Assembly (NCBI RefSeq): GCF_001042655.1
Contig: NZ_AP012332.1
Span: 930,001-994,000 of the forward strand
Direction: 5' to 3'
Source of the DNA: Gardnerella vaginalis ATCC 14018 = JCM 11026
GTDB taxonomy: Bacteria; Actinomycetota; Actinomycetes; Actinomycetales; Bifidobacteriaceae
Length of the DNA: 64,000 nt
A program made the position numbers and the translations under genes. Numbering within the stretch: the first letter of the stretch is position 1; the number at the start of each line of letters is the position of its first letter. The notes beneath the pieces are model-generated. The model searched no databases. It was not told where the DNA came from and saw nothing but the letters and a program-made list of their open reading frames with translations. Below are positions 56,904-64,000 of the stretch, in pieces.

Positions 56904-57321
56904 TCAACAAACCTTTCTGGATTGTAATTAGATACATTATTTATATTTAATTTATATTTATTCTGTTTTACAGCTCGTCGCTTTATCTAGCTGCAACTTT
57001 CGCAACCATAAAGTCAACGGCAAACACAATCGTATCCGATTCACAAGTCAAACGAAGATGCGGTGAGTCTAAACAACACATTGCATATTTGCATGATTTT
57101 TCAGATATTTTAAGCCTATTTTATTACCATATATCCTACGAATGTGGTTAAATGCCAACAGGCGTAAACTTGCAAACGTGCGCAAAATCCTAAAAAGATT
57201 AGAATCACGCTAGCTTGCATATTAACAAAATACATACGTTTAATAGATGCATGAAAATGTGTAGTATAACAATGTACAACATAAAAATGCGTTTAATAGG
57301 TTTAGTAAAAAGCGAGGAATA
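56904..57321. other. Divergent intergenic region between oppA-type gene and pdxS
   Basis: No gene visible in these 418 bases. One TTTGCATGAT copy (57088-57097) matches the cluster at 18838. Promoters for both divergent genes are expected but no strong consensus stands out. Confidence 0.55.
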
Positions 57322-58257
57322 ATGGCAGAGAACTTGAATACTACGGTAACAGTAAACGAATCCTCGGATCCGCAAAATAACGGCAGCCAAGACCGCACTG
57401 CTCTAAATCGCCAGCTTGCACAAATGCTTAAGGGCGGCGTGATTATGGATGTTACTACTCCAGAGCAGGCGCGAATTGCTGAAGATTCTGGAGCTTGCGC
57501 TGTTATGGCATTGGAGCGTATTCCTGCCGATATTCGCGCGGCTGGCGGAGTTTCTAGAATGAGCGACCCAGCTATGATTCACGGCATTCAGGAAGCTGTG
57601 TCTATTCCTGTTATGGCAAAATGCCGTATTGGTCACTTTGTTGAAGCGCAGGTGCTTGAGGCTATTGAGATTGATTACATTGACGAAAGCGAAGTGCTTA
57701 GCCCAGCAGACGACGTTTACCACATTAACAAGCGCGATTTTGCAGTTCCATTTGTTTGCGGTGCAAAAGATTTGGGAGAAGCTTTGCGCAGGATTAACGA
57801 GGGTGCTTCCATGATTCGCACAAAGGGCGAGCCTGGAACTGGAGATGTTATTCAAGCTGTGCGCCACATGCGCATGATGAATTCCGCAATACGCAAGCTT
57901 ACAAGCATGCGCGAAGATGAGCTTTTTGAGGAAGCTAAGACTTTGCGCGTGCCTTTCGATCTTGTAAAGTACGTTGCACAAAATGGCAAACTTCCTGTTG
58001 TAAACTTTGCAGCTGGCGGTGTTGCAACCCCTGCAGACGCTGCTTTAATGATGCAGCTTGGTGCAGAAGGCGTTTTTGTTGGCTCTGGCATCTTTAAGTC
58101 TGGAGATCCAGCAAAGCGCGCTGCTGCAATAGTTAAGGCTGTGACTAATTACAAAGACGCTAAAATGATTGCTAAGCTTTCCGAGAATTTGGGCGAAGCG
58201 ATGGTTGGTATTAACGAGCAGGAAATCAAGCTTTTAATGGCAAATCGCGGCGAGTAA
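57322..58257 (+). CDS. pdxS: Pyridoxal 5'-phosphate synthase, synthase subunit
   Basis: Builds PLP from ribose 5-phosphate, glyceraldehyde 3-phosphate and ammonia delivered by PdxT. The 311-residue TIM barrel has Asp43 in [10 protein letters not shown], the catalytic Lys100 in [10 protein letters not shown] and the second lysine in [10 protein letters not shown]. An N-terminal extension of about 20 polar residues precedes the conserved part. GAGGAATA lies directly ahead of the ATG. pdxT follows, 15 bases after the stop if the TTG at 58273 is used. Confidence 0.97.
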   Translation: MAENLNTTVTVNESSDPQNNGSQDRTALNRQLAQMLKGGVIMDVTTPEQARIAEDSGACAVMALERIPADIRAAGGVSRMSDPAMIHGIQEAVSIPVMAKCRIGHFVEAQVLEAIEIDYIDESEVLSPADDVYHINKRDFAVPFVCGAKDLGEALRRINEGASMIRTKGEPGTGDVIQAVRHMRMMNSAIRKLTSMREDELFEEAKTLRVPFDLVKYVAQNGKLPVVNFAAGGVATPADAALMMQLGAEGVFVGSGIFKSGDPAKRAAAIVKAVTNYKDAKMIAKLSENLGEAMVGINEQEIKLLMANRGE

Positions 58258-58272
58258 TTGAGGCGAATTATT

Positions 58273-58866
58273 TTGGCAAACTCACCTATCAATACAAATA
58301 ATTGCTCGCATACTGTAGCAGTTTTAGCTGTTCAAGGTGCTTTTCTTGAACATCGCTTAATGCTTGAAAAATTAGGCGCACACGTTATTGAGCTTCGTCA
58401 AGCGCGCGACTTGGAGCAGTCTTTTGACCGCCTTGTTTTACCGGGCGGCGAAAGCACTGTGCAATCGAAGCTTCTCAAAGAGCAAAATATGCTCGAGCCT
58501 TTGCGTGAGAGGATTGCAAGCGGAATGCCAGTTCTTGGCACTTGTGCAGGCTTGATTTTGCTTGCAAAAAACGTGGAAGGTAACGAAGTTAGCGGATTTG
58601 GCACGCTAGACGTTACAGTTAAGCGCAACGCTTACGGCCGCCAGCTTGGAAGCTTCCACTACGAATCTGAGTTTGGAAATCTTGGCAAAGTGCCGATGAC
58701 ATTTATTCGCGCGCCTTATATTGTGCAAGTCGGGTCGAATGCAGAAACTCTTGCAACTGTAGATGGCAACGTTGTTGCCGCGCGCCAAGGAAATCAAATC
58801 GGAACAGCTTTCCACCCAGAGCTTGATGAAGACACTAGAATACACCAGCTTTTCTTAAGCTTATAG
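58273..58866 (+). CDS. pdxT: Pyridoxal 5'-phosphate synthase, glutaminase subunit
   Basis: Supplies ammonia to PdxS. The frame opens at TTG 58258 right after the pdxS stop, but I prefer the TTG at 58273 (MANSPINTNN) because TTGAGGCG is then a suitably spaced ribosome binding site. The glutaminase nucleophile is Cys91 in LGTCAGLILL, with LPGGEST near residue 56 and the His-x-Glu pair in FHPELDED close to the end. About 197 residues, normal length. Ends at a strong terminator. Confidence 0.95.
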   Translation: MANSPINTNNCSHTVAVLAVQGAFLEHRLMLEKLGAHVIELRQARDLEQSFDRLVLPGGESTVQSKLLKEQNMLEPLRERIASGMPVLGTCAGLILLAKNVEGNEVSGFGTLDVTVKRNAYGRQLGSFHYESEFGNLGKVPMTFIRAPYIVQVGSNAETLATVDGNVVAARQGNQIGTAFHPELDEDTRIHQLFLSL

Positions 58867-58886
58867 ATATCTTGCGTTTGTAAATT

Positions 58887-58923
58887 AAAGTGGCACTTAA
58901 ATAACTTGATTAAGTGCCACTTT
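58887..58923 (+). terminator. pdxST terminator
   Basis: Perfect 14-bp inverted repeat, AAAGTGGCACTTAA at 58887-58900 and its complement at 58910-58923, followed by T. Confidence 0.9.
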
Positions 58924-58960
58924 TATTGATTAAATCGCCAGTAAAATCGCTAATAAATCG

Positions 58961-60724
58961 CTATTTTACTTCAAAAATCGCGTATCCAAAAGCTCCAAGA
59001 GATTGATTTTGAGCATCATAATTGTAGCTAATAATCGGCTTACAATCAGGCAAAGCACTAAACGAATCGTTAGATTCATTAAACGCATTTAAAGCTACAA
59101 CAACACGCTTAGAGTCAGTTTCTCGCGCAAACACAAACTTTCCGCGCTCATCATAGTCAAGAACTCTAAAATTACCATGAATAAAGCAATCGTTATTTTT
59201 ACGCAATTTTATAAGTTCGCGGAATAAATCACGATTATCGCTGACAGGATTTGACCAAGGCATAGGCGCTCGATAATCACACTCTTCAAAACCAATTACA
59301 CCAAGCTCATCACCATAGAACACGCTTGGGGCTCCAACAGATGTAAGCAAACAAAGCTCAGCCAAGCGGAATCGCTTATCTGCCGTAGAAAAGTCGCAAG
59401 CTTCCGAAGAGCTTTGAGCACACAAGCTTCTAAAGCGACTAACGTCATGGCTATCAAGCAAATTCAATTGACCTTGAACAATCGGGAATGGGTATCTTAA
59501 AAGCATATCTACAAATCGACTATTAAACTCGCGCGCATTAATCTTGCCAAAAGCAAAGAAATCGCGGCAAACTTTGCGGAATTCGTAGTTCATAGTGGAG
59601 TCAAACATGTCTCCTTGTAGCCAACGCTCAGAATTCTCCCAAATCTCAGCAATTAGCACACTATCTTTTTTAGTCTTTTTAGCAACAGAGCGGAAGGCAC
59701 GCCAAAAGTCTTTATCAACTTCATTCGCAACATCCAAACGCCAACCGTCAACATCAAAATCTTCAAGCCAATAGCGGCAAACGTCCATAAAATAGTCGCG
59801 AACTTCGGGATTAGAAGTATTGAGCTTTGGCATTTTACGCTCATACGCAAAACACGTGTAGCTTGGGCGCTTACCATCTTCGGGGCGCTTAACAGGGAAC
59901 TTTAATCCATAGAACCAATCCTTGTATCGCGAATTTTCGCCATTTTTAACAACATCGTCAAACGCGAAGAAATACCAACTAGAATGATTAAAAACGCCGT
60001 CAATAATTATGTGCATGCCGCGATTATGAACCTCGCTAACAAGCTCCCTAAAATCGTCGTCCGTTCCTAAATTAGGGCAAACATGGTAGTAGTCAAGAAG
60101 ATCGTAACGATGGTATTCTGCAGCTTTAAAAATAGGATTTAAATACAAGCAATTAAAGCCCAAATCCTCAATATAATCAAGATTTTCGATTATTCCTCTA
60201 ATGGTTCCACCTAAACGAGTGTGTAAAGTTTGGCCAGTTTTCTCATCAAAATAATCTTTTGCCTCGCAACTTATGCCACGTTTAGAATCTGCAAAACTAT
60301 CTGGGAAAATGTTATAAACAACAGCCTCTTTAAGCCAATTAGGAACGTCGCTAATCTCCTCGCGGCGAATAAATGGGAACTGGTAGACTTCTGTACGATC
60401 TTCTGGAAAATCAGTCGCAATAGTATCGGCGTACAAATACAAGCGCTCATCCGCATCTTGCATCTCAAAGTAATAACAAACTCTATCTAAATCGCTGCTT
60501 ATGTTTGCTTCATAGTAGTCAAAGTAATCGTCGCTCGCAATCTTTTCCATTTTCAGCGTGCAGAACTGATCTAACGGAGTCAAATCGACGCGATTTCCGT
60601 AATGCAAAACGCATGAACAAAGATTATTCTTTGCCGCACGCAAGCGAATTGTTAAACAATATTCTGCCGTAGAATACGCATATTGTGAAAGTGGTCGGTG
60701 CAATATTGCTTGACGATTTATCAT
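58961..60724 (-). CDS. GH13 alpha-glucan hydrolase, neopullulanase/cyclomaltodextrinase type
   Basis: The 587-residue enzyme has an N-terminal beta domain (about 1-125, typical of the neopullulanase/cyclomaltodextrinase subfamily). A catalytic barrel follows with DGVFNHSS, the nucleophile Asp331 in DGWRLDVANEVD, the acid/base Glu in VLIAEIWENSERW and the third Asp in LLDSHDVSRF. No signal peptide, so it acts on imported maltodextrins or pullulan fragments. GAAAGGAAA precedes the ATG. Exact specificity cannot be decided. Confidence 0.9.
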   Translation of the reverse strand: MINRQAILHRPLSQYAYSTAEYCLTIRLRAAKNNLCSCVLHYGNRVDLTPLDQFCTLKMEKIASDDYFDYYEANISSDLDRVCYYFEMQDADERLYLYADTIATDFPEDRTEVYQFPFIRREEISDVPNWLKEAVVYNIFPDSFADSKRGISCEAKDYFDEKTGQTLHTRLGGTIRGIIENLDYIEDLGFNCLYLNPIFKAAEYHRYDLLDYYHVCPNLGTDDDFRELVSEVHNRGMHIIIDGVFNHSSWYFFAFDDVVKNGENSRYKDWFYGLKFPVKRPEDGKRPSYTCFAYERKMPKLNTSNPEVRDYFMDVCRYWLEDFDVDGWRLDVANEVDKDFWRAFRSVAKKTKKDSVLIAEIWENSERWLQGDMFDSTMNYEFRKVCRDFFAFGKINAREFNSRFVDMLLRYPFPIVQGQLNLLDSHDVSRFRSLCAQSSSEACDFSTADKRFRLAELCLLTSVGAPSVFYGDELGVIGFEECDYRAPMPWSNPVSDNRDLFRELIKLRKNNDCFIHGNFRVLDYDERGKFVFARETDSKRVVVALNAFNESNDSFSALPDCKPIISYNYDAQNQSLGAFGYAIFEVK

Positions 60725-61176
60725 TTACATTTCCTTTCTAGCCTCGCTGCCATTGTTTTCGACTTTATCACCTACTGTGCTACACCGCTACACTTTGATG
60801 GTGACTCGCCGAGAGAGCAAGAAAAATCGAGAATCTCGGCGATGAAAGCCACGCAATTGTTCAGACTCGTAAGAGGGCTGGGTGATTCTTGGTCGAACAA
60901 TATAAGAGCGGCAGCCGATACCAAATAATCCAATGATCAACCACTACAAACAAACCTCAACACAAAAACAAAATCAAAACCAAATCGGAACAACCGCAAC
61001 AACAACCAACACACAAGAGGCAGAGCGTTGTAAGACAAGAATTAGCCAGCCCTCGCGCAACACCAAGTAAAGAAAGCTTGTAAAAGCCCACAACAGACTT
61101 AGCGTTAATGTAGTATTGCTCTAAAGATGCGAATACTTAAGTTTGGCAACACGCAACAAACGCAACGGAGGCGAAT
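60725..61176. other. Intergenic region with hairpin and A/C-rich tract ahead of coaX
   Basis: About 450 bases between divergent genes, richer in G/C than other gaps. CGCCGAGA at 60807-60814 pairs with TCTCGGCG at 60834-60841. A 44-codon stretch open through 60787-60928 has protein-like composition (KATQLFRLVRGLGDSWSN) but no convincing start. Bases 60951-61015 are almost purely A and C. I cannot name an RNA or protein here. Confidence 0.5.
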
Positions 61177-61947
61177 ATGCTTTTAGCAGTAGACATTGGC
61201 AACACGAATATTGTGCTTGGATTCTTGGAGAACGGCAAGATTGTTGGCACGTATAGAATGACTACAAAAGCAAATCACACTTCCGACGAATACGGCATTA
61301 TGATTACGCAATTCTTAAATCTTAGCGGTTTTAGCGTAAACGATGTTGAAGATGTTATTGTTGCTTCGGTTGTCCCAAAAGTTATGCACTCGTTCCGCGC
61401 AAGCATTGTTAAGTTTTTGCAAATCGACCCTATGATTGTAGGCCCTGGCGTAAAAACTGGCGTAAATATTCGCATTGACGAGCCACGCTCTTTGGGAGCA
61501 GACTGCTTAGCGGATTGTGTTGGCGCGTTTTACGAATACGGTGGCCCCGTATTAGTTATAGATTTTGGCACAGCTACAACCTATAACTACGTTGATAAAA
61601 GCGGAGCAATTACTTGCGGACTTATTTGCACGGGAATTAGTGCGGCGGCTGCAGCTCTATGGGATAATACTGCTCAGCTTCCAGAAGTTGAGATTTCTCG
61701 CCCTAAATCCGTTCTTACAAAATCAACTCGTCCAGCTATGCAAGCTGGATTGTATTACAGCTTCTTGGGTGGAATTGAGCGCACGATTGAGCAATTCAAA
61801 ATAGAAATAAATGAGCCTTTTAAGGTTGTTGCTACAGGCGGCTTGGGACGACTTTTTGAAAAAGACGTTGAAACTATTGATTATTACGATCCAAATTTGA
61901 TTTTTAAAGGAATGTACGAGATTTATAGACGAACGATCGGCTGCTAG
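61177..61947 (+). CDS. coaX: Type III pantothenate kinase
   Basis: First step of coenzyme A synthesis from pantothenate. The 256-residue protein starts MLLAVDIGNTNIVLGF, the ASKHA-fold phosphate-binding motif with the catalytic-base region Asp6, and has GVNIRIDEPRSLGADCLADCVGA, VIDFGTATTYN and the C-terminal VVATGGLG. ACGGAGGCGAAT precedes the ATG. It is convergent with the downstream sugar-binding protein gene. Confidence 0.95.
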   Translation: MLLAVDIGNTNIVLGFLENGKIVGTYRMTTKANHTSDEYGIMITQFLNLSGFSVNDVEDVIVASVVPKVMHSFRASIVKFLQIDPMIVGPGVKTGVNIRIDEPRSLGADCLADCVGAFYEYGGPVLVIDFGTATTYNYVDKSGAITCGLICTGISAAAAALWDNTAQLPEVEISRPKSVLTKSTRPAMQAGLYYSFLGGIERTIEQFKIEINEPFKVVATGGLGRLFEKDVETIDYYDPNLIFKGMYEIYRRTIGC

Positions 61948-61986
61948 CGACTTTTCCTTTGGATTACAGACCTAAAGTGCATAAGT

Positions 61987-63423
61987 CTAGCGCACAACAA
62001 AACCCTGATTATACCCGTATTCTTTCAAGTCTTTTTTCCAAAGATTAATACCATCTTTAAGACTAATTTTAGGACCAGGGTCGTCTGGAAGTTGAAAATC
62101 CTTACCATCGTCTTGTTTAATGCCTGCATCAATCATCGACTGCACTGTTAAACGTGCTCTTGATTTTCTGTTCCAATCATAGGCCAAACCGACTGTGAAA
62201 CGAAAATCGCTACGAGAATATACTTCAAACGGCAAATATTTGTAGCCTGTGTCTACATGATTTGCTGCATCTGCAAAAATACGGTTGAATTGTTGTCCTC
62301 CGAAATATGGCACATCGATTCCGCGAGAATCACGAACCATTGTTTTGTTTAGAAACGATTTGTCTCTAAGAGTCACAACGTCTGCTGGGAATGCTCCAGA
62401 TAAAACTCTTTCTTTAATACCAGTCTGATCATGGCATACAAAATTCACAAAACGCATCGCGGCTTCAGGCTTGCGACTAGACTGAAGGACGCTTAGAGCA
62501 GATCCTCCCATTTGCGCATTGTCATTGTTTCCATTCATAGTCGGAACTCTCGCTACACGCCACAACCCTGCTCCGCCTGGAATATCATGCATTAAAAGCG
62601 ATGTCATCCATGCTCCAGCAAAAACAGATGCAACACTGCCAGAACCGACTGCACTTTTCCAAGCTGGAGTCCAAGTTGCAAGTCTTGTATCAACCAAATC
62701 TTCGTCAATCATGGACTGCCAAAATTTAGTAAAGTCTTTTGTTCCTTTGTCTTTACTTAAGCGAACTGTAACGGTTTTACCATCGTGAGAAGTTATAAAA
62801 GGTCTTCCTCCTGCAAGCCAAATCATAGCGTTGTAAAAACTTGCATCTCCAGAATCTGCAGCAATATAAACGCCAATATTTTTTAATTTTCTTGCAGCAT
62901 GTAGATAATCCTTCCAGGTGTGAATTTGCGTAACATCCACACCTGCTTGGTTGAATACGTCTTGATTATAAAACCATGCTAAAGGACCTGAATCCATTGG
63001 CAATCCATAAACTCGTCCTCCTAATTGAACAGAAGACCATGTGCCTGGCGTATAGAATGTTTGAGTTCCTTGAACGCGATTTGTAATATCCAAAAGTTGT
63101 CCGCTAACCGCGTATTGTGGCAAAGCGTGGTATTCAAGCTGGGCAACATCTGGCATACCGTAACCGTCTTGAATAGCACTGTTAAGATTGTTGTATCCGC
63201 TTGTATCTTTAACGCTAACTCGAATATCTGGATTTTGTTTCTCAAAATCTGCCGCAATCCGCTTCATGCTTGGTTCCCAAGACCATACTGTTATTTTTGT
63301 TCTAGAATCAACAGATCCGCATGACGCACAAAAAGCAACAATAAAAACGCATGTAATCGCAGAAATTACGCGCTTTATATTACGAACAAAAACGCGGTTT
63401 ATATTACGGTTTATATTACGCAT
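61987..63423 (-). CDS. Family 1 extracellular solute-binding protein, orphan
   Basis: About 478 residues from the ATG at 63423 (MRNINRNINRVFVRNIKR); the open frame extends to 63486. A basic N-terminus and hydrophobic stretch end in FCASC-GSVDS, a plausible but not ideal lipoprotein site. The binding domain begins TKITVWSWEPSMKRIAADFEKQNPDIRV, characteristic of sugar ABC binding proteins. It includes the hinge region GLPMDSGPLAWFYNQDVF and later FAGAWMTSLL. No permease or ATPase gene is beside it, so it must use partners elsewhere. It follows glmS by 65 bp on the same strand and may be co-transcribed. Carbohydrate identity unknown. Confidence 0.88.
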   Translation of the reverse strand: MRNINRNINRVFVRNIKRVISAITCVFIVAFCASCGSVDSRTKITVWSWEPSMKRIAADFEKQNPDIRVSVKDTSGYNNLNSAIQDGYGMPDVAQLEYHALPQYAVSGQLLDITNRVQGTQTFYTPGTWSSVQLGGRVYGLPMDSGPLAWFYNQDVFNQAGVDVTQIHTWKDYLHAARKLKNIGVYIAADSGDASFYNAMIWLAGGRPFITSHDGKTVTVRLSKDKGTKDFTKFWQSMIDEDLVDTRLATWTPAWKSAVGSGSVASVFAGAWMTSLLMHDIPGGAGLWRVARVPTMNGNNDNAQMGGSALSVLQSSRKPEAAMRFVNFVCHDQTGIKERVLSGAFPADVVTLRDKSFLNKTMVRDSRGIDVPYFGGQQFNRIFADAANHVDTGYKYLPFEVYSRSDFRFTVGLAYDWNRKSRARLTVQSMIDAGIKQDDGKDFQLPDDPGPKISLKDGINLWKKDLKEYGYNQGFVVR

Positions 63424-63488
63424 AACAAAACAACCAAAATCCTGCTTGCGACTTTTCTGCGGGCTTCTTGCACACATAATATTCACTG

Positions 63489-63998
63489 CTATTCTACAGT
63501 TACAGATTTTGCAAGATTCCTAGGCTTATCAACGTCATAGCCTTTAAGCTTTGCCATATTCATAGCAAAAAGTTGTAATGCTACAACATCTACTAAAGGA
63601 CTTAACAACGTTGGGCATTTAGGGCGCCAGAACACAATATCTGCGTAACGCTCAGCGTCTGGATCACCATCTTCTGCAACCGCAATAGTAAACGCTCCGC
63701 GAGCCTTAACTTCTTCAATTCCCGAGATTACTTTAGCGTGTAAAACGTCTCTGCCTCTAGAAGATGGCACAATCACAACAACTGGCTCGCCTTTGTCTAC
63801 TAGAGCTATCGGGCCATGTTTAAGCTCTCCTGCCGCAAAACCTTCTGTAAACGTGTACGCAATCTCTTTTAGCTTTAATGCGCCTTCTAAAGCAACTGGG
63901 TAGCCAACATGCCTGCCAAGGAACAAGAACGATTTTGCGTCTATTGTTTTCTTTGCGGCTTGCATAATCGAATCAGCTTGCGTATCTAAAACGTTTTG
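63489..63998 (-). CDS. glmS: Glucosamine-6-phosphate synthase, C-terminal part (partial at right edge)
   Basis: Makes glucosamine 6-phosphate from fructose 6-phosphate and glutamine for cell-wall synthesis. The frame is open to the window end (QNVLDTQADSIMQAAKKT continues upstream of the apparent ATG at 63965), so only about 169 residues of the roughly 620-residue enzyme are seen. This is the second SIS isomerase domain: FLFLGRHVGYPVALEGALKLKEIAYTFTEGFAAGELKHGP carries the catalytic Glu and the lysines. The end DKPRNLAKSVTVE is the standard GlmS C-terminus. Confidence 0.95.
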   Translation of the reverse strand, partial: QNVLDTQADSIMQAAKKTIDAKSFLFLGRHVGYPVALEGALKLKEIAYTFTEGFAAGELKHGPIALVDKGEPVVVIVPSSRGRDVLHAKVISGIEEVKARGAFTIAVAEDGDPDAERYADIVFWRPKCPTLLSPLVDVVALQLFAMNMAKLKGYDVDKPRNLAKSVTVE

Positions 63999-64000
63999 GA

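Noticed and set aside
58961..60724. Secreted pullulanase
   Set aside because: No signal peptide or surface anchor; the N-terminus begins directly with the neopullulanase-type beta domain.
60698..60928. 76-residue open frame before coaX as a gene
   Set aside because: Its start overlaps the amylase-type gene, there is no ribosome binding site, and no family is recognised; described as intergenic instead.

Overview
The window is a stretch of AT-rich actinobacterial chromosome. Gene content and order fit the family Bifidobacteriaceae and most closely resemble Gardnerella: a long-form PurL with a glutaminase tail, purK/purE, alr-dgt-dnaG, luxS, pdxST, hemW-lepA, rpsT, and low-GC codon use. The genus is my inference; there is no rRNA gene here to confirm it. 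I found no tRNA, rRNA, CRISPR array, insertion sequence or phage gene.

Layout. 1-6.3 kb: purine operon purL (left part outside the window), purF, purM, purD. 6.3-12.7 kb: cell-envelope genes, namely an LtaS-type phosphoglycerol transferase facing a two-gene operon of a membrane esterase and an MprF-like aminoacyl-phosphatidylglycerol synthase. 12.7-15 kb: Fur-type regulator and purE-purK. 15-18.5 kb: FtsX/MacB-type ABC exporter. 19-23.2 kb: small membrane protein, hemW-lepA and rpsT. 23.3-25.8 kb: GntR-type regulator broken by an in-frame stop, next to a lone UlaA-type PTS IIC. 26-29.4 kb: anion permease and a catabolic acetolactate synthase.

29.5-45.1 kb is an accessory block that is more A-rich, with more AGA and ATA codons than its flanks. 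It has two parts. The outer part is a glycan part: ROK kinase, ROK repressor, GH20 hexosaminidase, GH38 alpha-mannosidase and an AGE-family sugar isomerase. These fit trimming of host N-glycans and feeding of GlcNAc and mannose into glycolysis. The inner part (34.0-40.2 kb) is a nucleoside-type salvage locus: nucleoside hydrolase, MFS transporter, Crp/Fnr-type regulator and a complete four-gene ECF transporter. A 14-bp palindrome ATGACA-NN-TGTCAT occurs on both sides of the regulator gene, and the ECF ATPases are asymmetric, with one predicted degenerate ATP site. I consider this the most interesting system in the window.

45.2-64 kb returns to core genes: dnaG, dgt, alr, a GNAT acetyltransferase, luxS, an oligopeptide ABC transporter (fused double ATPase, two permeases, and a binding protein with an unusual membrane anchor), pdxS-pdxT for vitamin B6, a GH13 neopullulanase-type enzyme, coaX, an orphan sugar-binding protein, and the C-terminal part of glmS running off the right edge. 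A tandem hairpin-forming repeat with a 54-bp period lies between oppA and oppB.
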